From JAWVEV01 sp033856535 (GTDB lineage: Bacteria; Actinomycetota; Thermoleophilia; Miltoncostaeales; Miltoncostaeaceae), in NCBI GenBank assembly GCA_033856535.1, contig JAWVEV010000190.1, forward strand, positions 14,723-78,722: a stretch of 64,000 bases of DNA. Direction: 5' to 3'. Numbering within the stretch: position 1 is the stretch's first letter; each line of letters starts with the position of its first letter. Positions 8,943 through 17,572 of this stretch are shown here, piece by piece. The position numbers and the translations under genes are program-made. The notes below the pieces were generated by a model that worked only from the letters and a program-made list of their open reading frames with translations, did not search any database and had not been told where the DNA came from.

Positions 8943-9548
8943 CTAGCGCAGGCGCCGGGGCGGACCGGTGACGCGCCGCTCGAGCAGGTACCGATCCGCG
9001 GAGGGCCGGTAGCGGTAAGCCGAGATCCGCACCCGGATCACGCCCGGGCAGCAGGTGGGGTCGTTCGGCGGCACCAGGGTCTCGCGCAGGTGGATCAGGC
9101 GGCCGGCGATGCGGGCCTGCGCCGAGCCCACCGCGAAGCCGCGCGGGCTGCGCGCGGTCCCCGTGTCGTAGCGCCAGAGGGTCCGCAGCGCGGTCCCGTC
9201 CCAGCGGCCGAGGGCGGCCGCGTAGAAGTGGCCGCTGGCGCCGGAGCTGCCGTCGGCGAAGACCTGCGGGTGCCCGGTCCGGGCGAAGTCGCGCGCCGCG
9301 AGGCGGCCGATGCGGTCGAGCGCGCGCCCGAGCGATGCCTTCGCGCCGGTCGTCGGGTCACCGATCACGACGCGCTGCTGCGCGTAGCCGGCCGGATCGA
9401 CCGGACGCACCGCGACGGTCTCCAGATCGGGGTCGCCGTCCAGGTCGACCGCCAGGACGCGCGTGTCGGCGTCGGGCCCGGCGAGCAGCGCCGCCGGCAG
9501 CGCCAGCAGCAGGGCGACGGCCGCCCCGCGCGCTGCGATCGTCCTCAC
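8943..9548 (-). CDS. Exported protein of unknown function
   Basis: A 201-residue protein with a clear signal peptide (MRTIAARGAAVALLLALPAA). The mature part begins with DTRVLAVDLDGDPDLETVAV, reminiscent of an FG-GAP/VCBS calcium-binding repeat, and contains a vicinal cysteine pair (DPTCCPG). No family can be assigned with confidence. It is convergent with the adenosyltransferase gene, only 5 bases apart. The start is GTG with a GGGAGG-like sequence upstream. Confidence 0.6.
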   Translation of the reverse strand: MRTIAARGAAVALLLALPAALLAGPDADTRVLAVDLDGDPDLETVAVRPVDPAGYAQQRVVIGDPTTGAKASLGRALDRIGRLAARDFARTGHPQVFADGSSGASGHFYAAALGRWDGTALRTLWRYDTGTARSPRGFAVGSAQARIAGRLIHLRETLVPPNDPTCCPGVIRVRISAYRYRPSADRYLLERRVTGPPRRLR

Positions 9549-9600
9549 GGGGCCTCCCTCGATCCGGTCCGGGTCGGGGGAGGAGGCTAGCGGACCGCCC

Positions 9601-10515
9601 TCAGGAGGCGGGCGGCGCGATGTACGCCTGGGCGACCAGGCCGGTGTAGACCGCCCCCGCCGGGTCGCCGCCGAGCTCGGCGTAGTACGTGCTCACGTTC
9701 CGGGTCCAGTTGCTGTTGAGCCCGGTCGGGTCGTTGGTCGCGCCGTGGGGCGCCCAGCGCTGCTGGATCGCCGGGATCGTGTAGCGGCCCTCACCCACGT
9801 AGTAGCCGCCGGCGAGGTTCTGGCAGACGGCGCGGATGGCGTCGGCCCAGCTGGGATAGCTGATGCCGGGGCCCATGCCGAAGGCGTTCTGGATCAGCTG
9901 CGAGGGGCCGTAGGTGCCGAAGCTGGTCTCGGCGCCGCTGATGGCGACGATGAAGCGCGGGTCGAAGCCGGTCGCGCGGGCCTCGTTCACGAAGACCGCG
10001 CCGAGGCCGGTCATCGGGCTGCCCTTGGTGGCGAGGTAGCCGTCGAGTGCGGTGGCGAGCGCCGCGTCGTCGGTCGTCAGCGCCGGCATGTACGGCGTCA
10101 CGGCGGGGAGGGCGCTGCCGACGGTGGCCGTCGGGGTCGCGTAGGGGACGGGCACCGTCGTCGCCGCAGCTGCGGCCGCCGCCGCGTCGGCCTGCTGGCG
10201 GGCGTGCTCCTCGGCCAGCGCGTTCTCGTTCTCGACGAGGTCGGCCTTCTCGGCCTGCAGCCGGCGCTCCAGGCGCAGCAGCTCGTCGCGCTCGGCGCCG
10301 CCGACGGTCTCGGCCGCGCTGCGGGCGGCCATCAGGCGGGCGGAGGTCTGGTCCATGCGGTCCTGCGCCGCGTGCAGGGCGGCCTCGGCCTGGGTCTCGG
10401 TGCCGGGCATGGCCGCGGCGAGGGGGATCGCGCCGGTGCCCCCGAGGGGAGCGAGAGCACCGAGCGCGATCATCCCGGCCACGATCCGTGCGGCCATGGG
10501 GTGGCGTCCTGCCAT
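9601..10515 (-). CDS. Exported coiled-coil, glucosaminidase-like protein
   Basis: A 304-residue protein. After a signal peptide (about residues 1-35) comes a helical, coiled-coil-like segment rich in Ala, Glu and Arg (about 40-105), then an Ala-rich linker, then a lysozyme-superfamily domain with FIVAISGAETSFGTYG (the glutamate is the expected catalytic acid) and NAFGMGPG, YPSWADAIRAVCQNLAGGYY. This matches mannosyl-glycoprotein endo-N-acetylglucosaminidase/Bax-like hydrolases. It probably cuts peptidoglycan outside the membrane. An internal ATG at 10497 is an alternative start. Confidence 0.72.
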   Translation of the reverse strand: MAGRHPMAARIVAGMIALGALAPLGGTGAIPLAAAMPGTETQAEAALHAAQDRMDQTSARLMAARSAAETVGGAERDELLRLERRLQAEKADLVENENALAEEHARQQADAAAAAAAATTVPVPYATPTATVGSALPAVTPYMPALTTDDAALATALDGYLATKGSPMTGLGAVFVNEARATGFDPRFIVAISGAETSFGTYGPSQLIQNAFGMGPGISYPSWADAIRAVCQNLAGGYYVGEGRYTIPAIQQRWAPHGATNDPTGLNSNWTRNVSTYYAELGGDPAGAVYTGLVAQAYIAPPAS

Positions 10516-10576
10516 TGAGGAGGGGATCGACCTCGGGGGCCACGCTCTTGAATCTCGGGGACGCGACCCCCGGCAG

Positions 10577-10602
10577 TTGGCGCCGGCCGCGCCAATTGGC
10601 GC
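10577..10602. repeat. GCGCCAATTGGCGC palindrome with an extra inverted arm
   Basis: A perfect 14-base palindrome (10589-10602) is preceded by TTGGCGC (10577-10583), which is complementary to GCGCCAA. The two could form alternative hairpins. It lies in the 92-base gap between two exported-protein genes. Confidence 0.75.
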
Positions 10603-10607
10603 AGCGG

Positions 10608-12506
10608 TTAGGTGCGGAGCTCGGGCGCCAGGTCGGCCGCGCTTATGGTGCCGTTTCGGATCTCGCGGGCGGTGAGGCCGTGCTCGAGCCGCTCGGCAAG
10701 GGCGTTCAGGCGCCGTACCGCGGCCTGGGAGATGCGCTGGTTCACGAGGAGCTGCGCCGGCGTCAGCGACACGCGGGCGGCGCTCTTTCGCGGCGCCTCA
10801 GGGATCGTGAGCGGGGTGGCCGGCACCTCGCCGCCGGCGACCGCGCGGGTCACGGACAGGCCGGGCGCCAGCTGGGCCGCGGTGATCGTGCCGTCGGCGA
10901 AGTTGCCGCCGGTCAGGCCGGAGGCGAGCATCGCCCGGATCGCGTTGGCCCGGCGCAGCGCGGCCTGGGAGATCCGCTGGTTGATGAGGAGCTGGGCGGC
11001 GGTGAGGGCCGGCGGCCGGCCGGCGGTGCTCCCGCCGCTGGCCGGCGGGGTCGGGCCGGGGGCGCCGGGCCCCACCAGCGCGCGGGTGTCCCGGCCCGAC
11101 AGGGAGACGCCGGGCGCGAAGCTCAACGCGCCGAGCGCGCCCTGGCGGATGTCCGCGCCGGTGAGCCCGCTCTGCAGGCGGGCCGCCAGCGCATTGGCGC
11201 TCCGCACCGCGGCCTGGGCGATGCGCTGGTTGGTGCGCATCTGACCGCGGGTCAGGCGGACGGTGCTCGCCCGGCCCAGCGAGCGGTCCGCCGCCATCAG
11301 CTTGAAGTCCTGGACCCAGTAGGCCATCGCCCGGCCGGCGTCGTCGATCCGGATGCCGCTCTCCCCGATGCCGCTCCGTGGCGGCACCAGGGTCTCCGCC
11401 GTGCTGAACGAGGCCCCGGACGACGGCCGGACCGCCGCGGACAGCCCCAACGTCGATTCGCGGAGCGTGGACCACCGCGCGGCCGCGGCGCCGCCCGGGT
11501 TGACCGCCAGCTCGGGCGAGGCGCCCCAGCGCTCGTCCTCCGACACGGCCCGGAACGAGGACCACGCCCCGCCCGCCGCGCGGCTCGCGAGGAGCACCCG
11601 GCCGCCATTCGTCGCGAGGGCGGTCCCGTTGCCGTAACCGTCGAGCCGGGCGGAGATCAGCTTTCCCGCCGCCGGTATGGCGGCGGGAGCCTCCCAGGTG
11701 CCGCCGGGGCGCTGCGAGGCGGTGATCGTCTGCGGGCCGCCGGTCCAGAGCTCGAGGAGATCGCCCGAGGGGCCCAGGCTCACGCTGGCCGCGGTCGGCC
11801 CGAGGGCCGGCGCGGATTCCTGCGGGCCCCAGGGTCCGCCGGGGGGCCGGCGGGCGAAGAAGGCCGTGTTGCCGCCGCGCCAGGTCACCAAGATGGTTCC
11901 GGTGCGGTCGACGGCGACGTCGTTGCTCCCGACGGAGGCCGGCCCGGCGAGCACCTTCGGCTCGCCCCAGTCCGCGGCGCCCGGGCCGCGCACGGCGGCC
12001 TCGATCACGCGCTTGGCGCCCGAGCCGCGCGTCCAGGCCGCGACCATCGTCCCGTTCGGGGCGACAACGACCTTCCCACGATTCACGCCGGCGGCCACGG
12101 TCTGCGCCGGGCTCCACTGGCCGGTCGCCGCCGGGCGGATGCTCATCCGCAGCTGGCGGTTCACGACCCAGTGGACCAGCACGTTCCCGGTCTCGTCCAT
12201 CGCGATCGACGCCGGCCAGCGCACGCCGGACGGGAGGTTCTCGGCCGTTTCCCACGGTCCGCCGAACCAGCGGAACGCCGCCTGGGCGCGCGGGGCGGTC
12301 ACGTAGGGAAGCCAGGCGGCGACGGCGCTGCCGGCGCCGTTGGCCGCCACGCGCGGCGCGAAGACGCCGACGCCGGGCGAGACGACCTCCGGCGCCCTCC
12401 AGCTGGACCCGGGGGCGCCGGCGCCCTCCGCGGCGACCGCCGCCCCCGTCCCCACCGGAAGCGCTGCGACGCAAAGCGCCCCGATGAGTAGTGCCTTCCT
12501 GGCCAT
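10608..12506 (-). CDS. Exported propeller-like protein with three C-terminal novel repeats
   Basis: A 632-residue exported protein (signal peptide residues 1-25). Residues about 35-400 contain recurring units of about 50 residues with the pattern hydrophobic-D/N-x-x-G-x-(x)2-AxW (for example VAPNGTMVAAW, VDRTGTILVTW, NPGGAAAARW), suggesting a beta-propeller. Residues 417-469, 500-552 and 580-632 are three related 53-residue units sharing NQRI-A/S-QAA-x-R and GLT, separated by low-complexity linkers. I do not recognise this unit. A TACCCT box ends 6 bases before the ATG, indicating a leaderless transcript. Confidence 0.7.
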   Translation of the reverse strand: MARKALLIGALCVAALPVGTGAAVAAEGAGAPGSSWRAPEVVSPGVGVFAPRVAANGAGSAVAAWLPYVTAPRAQAAFRWFGGPWETAENLPSGVRWPASIAMDETGNVLVHWVVNRQLRMSIRPAATGQWSPAQTVAAGVNRGKVVVAPNGTMVAAWTRGSGAKRVIEAAVRGPGAADWGEPKVLAGPASVGSNDVAVDRTGTILVTWRGGNTAFFARRPPGGPWGPQESAPALGPTAASVSLGPSGDLLELWTGGPQTITASQRPGGTWEAPAAIPAAGKLISARLDGYGNGTALATNGGRVLLASRAAGGAWSSFRAVSEDERWGASPELAVNPGGAAAARWSTLRESTLGLSAAVRPSSGASFSTAETLVPPRSGIGESGIRIDDAGRAMAYWVQDFKLMAADRSLGRASTVRLTRGQMRTNQRIAQAAVRSANALAARLQSGLTGADIRQGALGALSFAPGVSLSGRDTRALVGPGAPGPTPPASGGSTAGRPPALTAAQLLINQRISQAALRRANAIRAMLASGLTGGNFADGTITAAQLAPGLSVTRAVAGGEVPATPLTIPEAPRKSAARVSLTPAQLLVNQRISQAAVRRLNALAERLEHGLTAREIRNGTISAADLAPELRT

Positions 12507-12975
12507 GGATCGAGGGTAGGGCGACCGGCGGGCCCGGGAAGGGCCCCTTCCGGATTGCTCACAGACCTCCTACGGAACACGAACGGTCCTTACATCCGCC
12601 GATGCCTTCCGGGCCGCCAGGCCTGGTGTCGCCGCGCGAGGTGCCGAGAGATCGGACCTAGAAGCGCCGCCCGCGCGAGTCCGACGGTTTCGCCCAAGGG
12701 CTTCTCGGCTCGGTGAGAGGCCCGGGTGGTTCAGGCCGCAGGCGGGCTGCCGCATCCGAGCCGCCTGGATGCTCCCGCGTCATTCGACGGTGACCTCATG
12801 CGCCAAGTGGCGCAACGGACCGGGAACGGCACCGGCGCGCGGCGCAGGGCCGAACGCGCCAATTGGGGCCGCGGGCGCCCCTTGGCGCGGACGGGATGGG
12901 GGCGTGACGCCGGCCGTCCGGCCGACGTATCAGGGGGGCATCTATCGCGGCCCGGCCTGATGAGGAGACGCCGAC
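12507..12975. other. 469-base intergenic region with palindromes
   Basis: No convincing gene is seen. It holds the -10 box of the 10608-12506 gene (12513-12518, read on the minus strand), a GCGCCAAGTGGCGC palindrome at 12800-12813, and a longer interrupted inverted repeat at 12855-12889 (CGCGCCAA paired with TTGGCGCG, with an inner GGGGC/GCCCC). The short frames here lack ribosome sites and recognisable composition. Confidence 0.6.
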
Positions 12976-13584
12976 GTGGGCTCACGGACCCTGCTCTCGC
13001 TCTGCACGACCGGCCTCGCCGTGATCCTCGGCGCCGCCGGCATCGCCTTCGCCGTCGGCTGCGGCACCACCGCGCCGGCGCCCGACCCGATCCCGCAGGC
13101 CCTGAGGACGACCGCCGCCGCGACGCCCAAGGCGCGCACCTGTGAGGGGGCGCCGGGGACGGTCGCCGACGTCGCCGGCGAGCCGCCCCTCTGGCGCGAG
13201 AACACCAGCGGCCGGGCCTGGATCACGACCGACGGCTGCCTCGCCCGCGTCGACGTCATCGCCGACTACGACGGGCCGGCCCATTGCGACTTCCAGGCGG
13301 CCCGCTTCATCGTCACCGGCCATCCGGTGGGGACCCGCTACTCCAGCCCGGGCGACGCCCACGTGTACGTCCGCGACCCCGAGAACGCCTTCGGCGACGA
13401 GCGCACCGCCGGCCTGCTCGACCTCCAGGCCACGCTCCCGTCGGACGCCGCCGACACCGGCCTGCGCCTCGGCCCCGTCCAGCTCTGGGCGGTCCCCGAC
13501 GACCCGGAGCGGATCTACGTGGCCACGCCCGGCGGCGCGATCGAGAGCTGGCCGCTCGACCGCGACCCGACCCTCTGCGCCTGA
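12976..13584 (+). CDS. Exported (possible lipo-) protein of unknown function
   Basis: A 202-residue protein with a hydrophobic N-terminus ending in IAFAVGCGTT, a weak lipobox-like site. The mature part is rich in Asp and Pro, has paired cysteines (CEGAPG, DGCLAR, HCDF, LCA at the C-terminus) and no family I recognise. The start is GTG 12976 with GAGGAG 8 bases upstream. It is convergent with the NlpC/P60 gene. Confidence 0.6.
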   Translation: MGSRTLLSLCTTGLAVILGAAGIAFAVGCGTTAPAPDPIPQALRTTAAATPKARTCEGAPGTVADVAGEPPLWRENTSGRAWITTDGCLARVDVIADYDGPAHCDFQAARFIVTGHPVGTRYSSPGDAHVYVRDPENAFGDERTAGLLDLQATLPSDAADTGLRLGPVQLWAVPDDPERIYVATPGGAIESWPLDRDPTLCA

Positions 13585-13597
13585 CCGCCGGTGACCG

Positions 13598-14635
13598 CTA
13601 GGGCCGGACGGCCCCCACGTAGTCGCTGCGGGAGCTCATCGTGGAGACCTTGACCACGTCGCCGGTCTGCGGCGCGTGCACGAACTGCCCGCCGCCGATG
13701 TAGATCCCCATGTGGCCCAGGCCGCGGAAGAAGACCAGGTCGCCCACCTGCAGCTGGTCCGAGGGCACCTTCGGGAACTGGTTGTAGATCGCCACCGTGT
13801 AATGCGGGACGCTCTTGCCGATCTGCGCGTAGGCGTACGAGGCCAGGCCGCTGCAGTCGAAGCCCCCGGGCGCCGCGCCGCCCCAGACGTACGGCGTCCC
13901 GAGGTACTGCATCGCGACCTGGGCCGCCGCCGCGTTGCCGCTCCCCGACGGGAGGGCGACCGGCGGGCCGCCGGGGGTCGGCGTCGGGACGCCCGGCGTG
14001 CTCGCCTGGCGCGCCAGGGCGATCTGATTCTGGCGGTTGGTCTCGGCCGCTTGGCGGGCCTCCTCGGCCTCCAGCAGCCGTCCCAGCTCGCCCTTGGCGC
14101 TGTTCAGCACCCGCTGGCGCTCGGCCAGCAGGCTCTGCACCTTCGCCTGCTGCGCCTTGCGCTCGGCGACCTCGGCCTGGGTCTGCTCGCGGTCGGTCAC
14201 CAGCTGGGTGCGCGCCCTCTTCAGCAGCGTCGCCGCCGTGGCGATCCGGTCGACCACGCCGCTGTCCTGGCGCGAGACCTGGTCCAGCAGCTCCATCGAC
14301 TCCATCGCCCCCGAGAGGCTGTCGCTCTCGAGGAAGATCTGCGCCAGGGAGGGGTCGGGCGTGGCGTAGAGGCGCTTCAGCCGGACCGCCAGCGCCGCGC
14401 GGGAGCGCTTCAGGTTGCGCTGCGTGACCTTGGTGAGCCGGACGTTCGACTCGATCCGCCCCTGGATCTGGGAGAGGCGGTACCGGGCGCCGTTGTAGGC
14501 CTCGGCCGCATCCGCGACGCGGGTGTTGATCCCGTCCAGCTCGGCCTGGAGGGCCGCGACCTGGGCACGGCGCTGCTCGATCTGGGCCGGCTCACCGCCT
14601 GCCGACGGGACCCCGATCGCCGTCGCGCAAACCAT
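13598..14635 (-). CDS. NlpC/P60 peptidoglycan endopeptidase with N-terminal coiled coil
   Basis: A 345-residue secreted cell-wall hydrolase. Residues about 20-200 form a long coiled coil of the PcsB/RipC type (for example VTQRNLKRSRAALAVRLKRL). The C-terminal NlpC/P60 domain has YVWGGAAPGGFDCSGLASYA, where the cysteine is the nucleophile, the histidine in LGHMGIYIGGG, and the final polar residue region FVHAPQTGD. Such enzymes cut D-Glu-diamino-acid stem peptide bonds during cell division or elongation. The annotated ATG leaves a short n-region; the in-frame upstream sequence (LARRIALSGLTA) would complete a signal peptide if a CTG start were used. Confidence 0.88.
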   Translation of the reverse strand: MVCATAIGVPSAGGEPAQIEQRRAQVAALQAELDGINTRVADAAEAYNGARYRLSQIQGRIESNVRLTKVTQRNLKRSRAALAVRLKRLYATPDPSLAQIFLESDSLSGAMESMELLDQVSRQDSGVVDRIATAATLLKRARTQLVTDREQTQAEVAERKAQQAKVQSLLAERQRVLNSAKGELGRLLEAEEARQAAETNRQNQIALARQASTPGVPTPTPGGPPVALPSGSGNAAAAQVAMQYLGTPYVWGGAAPGGFDCSGLASYAYAQIGKSVPHYTVAIYNQFPKVPSDQLQVGDLVFFRGLGHMGIYIGGGQFVHAPQTGDVVKVSTMSSRSDYVGAVRP

Positions 14636-14874
14636 CGCAGTCAGCCCCGAGAGGGCGATGCGGCGCGCGAGGGAACGGGGGGTCGGACTCAGCGTGGCTC
14701 CCGGGCAGACGGCACGGCCTCGCTACCGGAATCGGTCCAGCGGCGGCGGCGGCACCCTACCATCCTTCTCGTTATCGGCAAATGCAGGCACGATGCGAGC
14801 CGTCCGCTCGTTGCGGGATCAAGCGGAGGTACATCGGGTTGAAGGCCCGCGGCAGGCTCGCGACAATCGGGCGC

Positions 14875-16275
14875 GTGAGGGGGCGGTCAGATCGCGCGCG
14901 GCTGCCCCTGCTCGCGACCCTCGCGATCGCCGCCACCGCCGTCGCGGCCGCGGGCGCCGGGGCCCAGGAGCCCTCCGCCACGGCGCCCTCGGCCACCGCC
15001 CCGACGACGGCCACGGCGCCCGCGACGACCGCCGCCGCGGCCGCCGAGACCGCCCAGATCCGGGGCTATGGCGCGATCCTCGCCGCCGGCAACCAGGCCG
15101 CCGCGGCGGCCGCCACCGGCGGGGACCCCTCCGGGCACGCCGAGGGCGCGGTGGGCGACGCCGCCGGCTCGGCGAGCGCAAGCGTCGACGTTCGGGCCAG
15201 CGTGCACGAGGGGGCCGAGGGCACGGTCCTCCTGAGCAACGTCTCGCTGCTGGGCGGCCGCGTCACGGCGACCTCGGTGCGCATGTCGGCCGTCGCCGGC
15301 GTCGGCCCCGACGGCCCGAGGGCGGGCATCACCGAGGCCGTCGCCGAGGGCCTGGTCGTCGACGGCGCCCCGGTCGCGGCGACGCCCGGCGCGCGGGTGG
15401 AGGTCGCCGGCGTCGGCGCGCTGGTCCTCTTCGAGCAGGTCGTCACCGGCGCGCACGTCCGCGCCAACGCGCTGCGGCTCGAGGTGTCCGAGCCGGGCGC
15501 GCCCGTGGCCCCCGGCGCCACCGTCGTGCTCGGCCACCTGGACGCCCAGGCCGAGGCCGCGTCCCCGCCCGAGGCGCCCGCGGCGCCGGGCCGGGACACG
15601 ACGGCCCCCCGGCCCGACCCGCCGTCGCCCGCCGCGACGCCCCCGGAGTCCGCGCCGCCGCCGCCCTCGCCGCCCCCGGTGCTCGGCCTGCCGCGCCACG
15701 AGGCGCCCTTCGTCCCGGTTCCGGGGGGCGGGGGCTACGTCTTCCCGCTGTACGGCGCCGGCGGGTTCACCGACGACTATGGGTCCCCGCGCGCCGGCAC
15801 CGGCTGGCACCACGGGAACGACATCTTCGCCCCGACCGGGACGCCGGTCCTCGCGGTCGCCGACGGGGTCCTCTCGAAGGTCGGCGTGAACACGCTCGGC
15901 GGGAACCGCCTGTGGCTCACCGACGACGCCGGCAACGCCTTCTACTTCGCGCACCTCTCGGCCTACGCGCCCGCGTCGGCCGACGGGGCCCGGGTCCACG
16001 CCGGCCAGGTGATCGCCTTCGTCGGCAACACCGGCCAGGCCATCACCACGCCGCCGCACCTACATTTCGAGATCCACCCGGCCGGCGGCGACTCGGTAGA
16101 CCCCTACCCGTACCTCATTGCCTGGCAGAACGGCACCGAGATCCCGCGCGCCTTCATCGCGGCGGCCTTCTCGACCGGCGCCGCGCCGGCCTCGGGGGCG
16201 ACGCTGGTGGGCATCGAGCGCGCGGTCGACGAGGCGCCCCCCACCGAGGACGGCCTGGCCGCCGCCACGCGTTAG
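14875..16275 (+). CDS. Exported M23-family metallopeptidase
   Basis: About 466 residues from the GTG chosen to begin the signal peptide (LPLLATLAIAATAVAAAGAG). A low-complexity Ala/Thr-rich stretch and a variable central domain precede a proline-rich hinge (about residues 230-270) and a LytM/M23 domain. The zinc motifs are HHGNDIFAPTGTPV and HLHFEIHP. M23 enzymes cleave peptide cross-links in peptidoglycan, though some are inactive regulators; both zinc motifs look intact here. In-frame starts upstream (14782) would add a non-signal-like extension. It is convergent with the next gene, with stops overlapping. Confidence 0.85.
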   Translation: MRGRSDRARLPLLATLAIAATAVAAAGAGAQEPSATAPSATAPTTATAPATTAAAAAETAQIRGYGAILAAGNQAAAAAATGGDPSGHAEGAVGDAAGSASASVDVRASVHEGAEGTVLLSNVSLLGGRVTATSVRMSAVAGVGPDGPRAGITEAVAEGLVVDGAPVAATPGARVEVAGVGALVLFEQVVTGAHVRANALRLEVSEPGAPVAPGATVVLGHLDAQAEAASPPEAPAAPGRDTTAPRPDPPSPAATPPESAPPPPSPPPVLGLPRHEAPFVPVPGGGGYVFPLYGAGGFTDDYGSPRAGTGWHHGNDIFAPTGTPVLAVADGVLSKVGVNTLGGNRLWLTDDAGNAFYFAHLSAYAPASADGARVHAGQVIAFVGNTGQAITTPPHLHFEIHPAGGDSVDPYPYLIAWQNGTEIPRAFIAAAFSTGAAPASGATLVGIERAVDEAPPTEDGLAAATR

Positions 16276-17021
16276 CCCGGAGGTCCTCCGGCAGCCACGC
16301 GTGAGCGCCCCGGAAGGGGGCAGACGGCGCTGCCCACGCAGACCTTCAGCTTCGTCACGCGGGGCCGCCCGCCGCGCCAGGCCAGCCGCACGAGGACCGA
16401 GGCGGCGTTGTTCGAGTAGTCGGTCTCGAGCAGCCGCCGGTCGCCGTTCACCCAGTGCACCAGGACGTAGCGGCCCGGCGGCAGCCCGGCCAGCGGCACG
16501 CTCTGACCCTCGAGGATCGCGGCGTAGTCGTCGCCGTAGCCCACCGAGATCCCCTCGCGCAGGCGCAGCTTGGCCGGTGAGCTCCGCCCGCAGTTGGTGA
16601 CGAAGCTCGGCCGCAGCGGCGCGTGTCGCGGCGCCAGGGGGGAGGGGTAGCGGTCACCCAGGCAGAAGCCCTGCTTGCCCGACCGCACCGCCCGCCGCCC
16701 GCCCACCCGGCGCAGCTCGTACCGCTCGAAGGGCGAGAGGTGCCTGTGGGAGTGGTCCGGCGACTCGACGTACCTCAGCTCGCCGGCGCCGGCGTGCCGC
16801 AGCGGGGCCCGGCCGGGCCGCGGGACCACCTGCTCGGCCAGCATCGTGGGCCGGTCCAGGGTCGGGCGGCTCGCGTCGACGATCAGCGGGCCGTCGCCCA
16901 GGTTGGTCACCGCCGAGGCGAACCCCAGCAGCGGCCCGTCGGGCGACTCGCGGACCACCAGGCCCGACGGCGCCTCCTGAACCAGATCCGGGAGCAGCCG
17001 CGCCGGGGCGGCCGCGGCCAC
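16272..17021 (-). CDS. Lysyl-oxidase-like exported protein
   Basis: At least 249 residues. The copper-site histidines appear as SPDHSHRHLSPFERYEL, followed by KQGFCLGDRYP and GISVGYGDDYAAILEGQ, then LPPGRYVLVHWVNGDRRLLE and TDYSNNAASV. This matches bacterial lysyl oxidase domains, which in animals oxidise peptidyl lysine; bacterial substrates are largely unknown. The reported GTG at 17021 gives no signal peptide n-region, whereas reading upstream in frame adds LIFPAAGALLAAGAS and reaches into the 3' end of the iscA-like gene, so the true start is probably further upstream at a non-ATG codon. Confidence 0.78.
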   Translation of the reverse strand: MAAAAPARLLPDLVQEAPSGLVVRESPDGPLLGFASAVTNLGDGPLIVDASRPTLDRPTMLAEQVVPRPGRAPLRHAGAGELRYVESPDHSHRHLSPFERYELRRVGGRRAVRSGKQGFCLGDRYPSPLAPRHAPLRPSFVTNCGRSSPAKLRLREGISVGYGDDYAAILEGQSVPLAGLPPGRYVLVHWVNGDRRLLETDYSNNAASVLVRLAWRGGRPRVTKLKVCVGSAVCPLPGRSRVAAGGPPG

Positions 17022-17062
17022 CGACGCGCCGGCCGCCAGCAGCGCGCCGGCGGCCGGGAAAA

Positions 17063-17572
17063 TCAGGCGCTGAAGCTGTCCCCGCAGGAGCAGGTCGAGG
17101 TCGCGTTCGGGTTCTTGATGCTGAACCCGCGCCGCAGCAGCGACTGCTCGTAGTCGATCACCGACCCCGTGACGTGGATGGCGCTCTTCAGATCCATCAG
17201 CATCGTCACGCCGTTGCTGTCGATCCGCCGGTCGCCGGGCTTGGCCTCCTCGCCGGCGTCCAGCAGGTCGAGCTTGTACTCCAGGCCGCTGCAGCCGCCG
17301 GCCAGGATCCGCAGGCGCACGCCGGGCTGTTTGCCGGTCTCCTCGGCGCTCTGGCGGATGTAGTCCGCCGCCTTGGGCGAGATCGACACGAAGGCCGCGC
17401 CGCCCTCCTCGGCGGCGCGGGCGGCCTTCGCCCGGGCGCGCGCTGCGGCCTTCTTCTCCTCGAGGGTGAGCGGTCGATCGGCAACGGCCGTCCCGGCAGG
17501 GCCCGCAGCGGAATTCCCGACCTCAGCGGCCGGCAGTGGGGCGGCTGCACCGGAGGGACTCGACGTCGTCAT
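17063..17572 (-). CDS. A-type iron-sulfur carrier (IscA/ErpA/HesB family)
   Basis: A 169-residue protein. The last ~110 residues are a canonical A-type carrier with ISPKAADYIRQ, the first ligand in GGCSGLEYKL, and CSCGDSF at the C-terminus, giving the three conserved cysteines. The first ~58 residues are an unusual Ala/Lys/Arg/Glu-rich extension (for example EEKKAAARARAKAARAAEE). It should deliver Fe-S clusters to client proteins. The ATG at 17572 overlaps the sufT stop (ATGA), placing it at the end of the suf operon. Confidence 0.9.
   Translation of the reverse strand: MTTSSPSGAAAPLPAAEVGNSAAGPAGTAVADRPLTLEEKKAAARARAKAARAAEEGGAAFVSISPKAADYIRQSAEETGKQPGVRLRILAGGCSGLEYKLDLLDAGEEAKPGDRRIDSNGVTMLMDLKSAIHVTGSVIDYEQSLLRRGFSIKNPNATSTCSCGDSFSA

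Noticed and set aside
12726..12985. Short frames on both strands in the 12.5-13.0 kb gap
   Set aside because: No ribosome sites, no recognisable folds, and they cross palindromic repeats.
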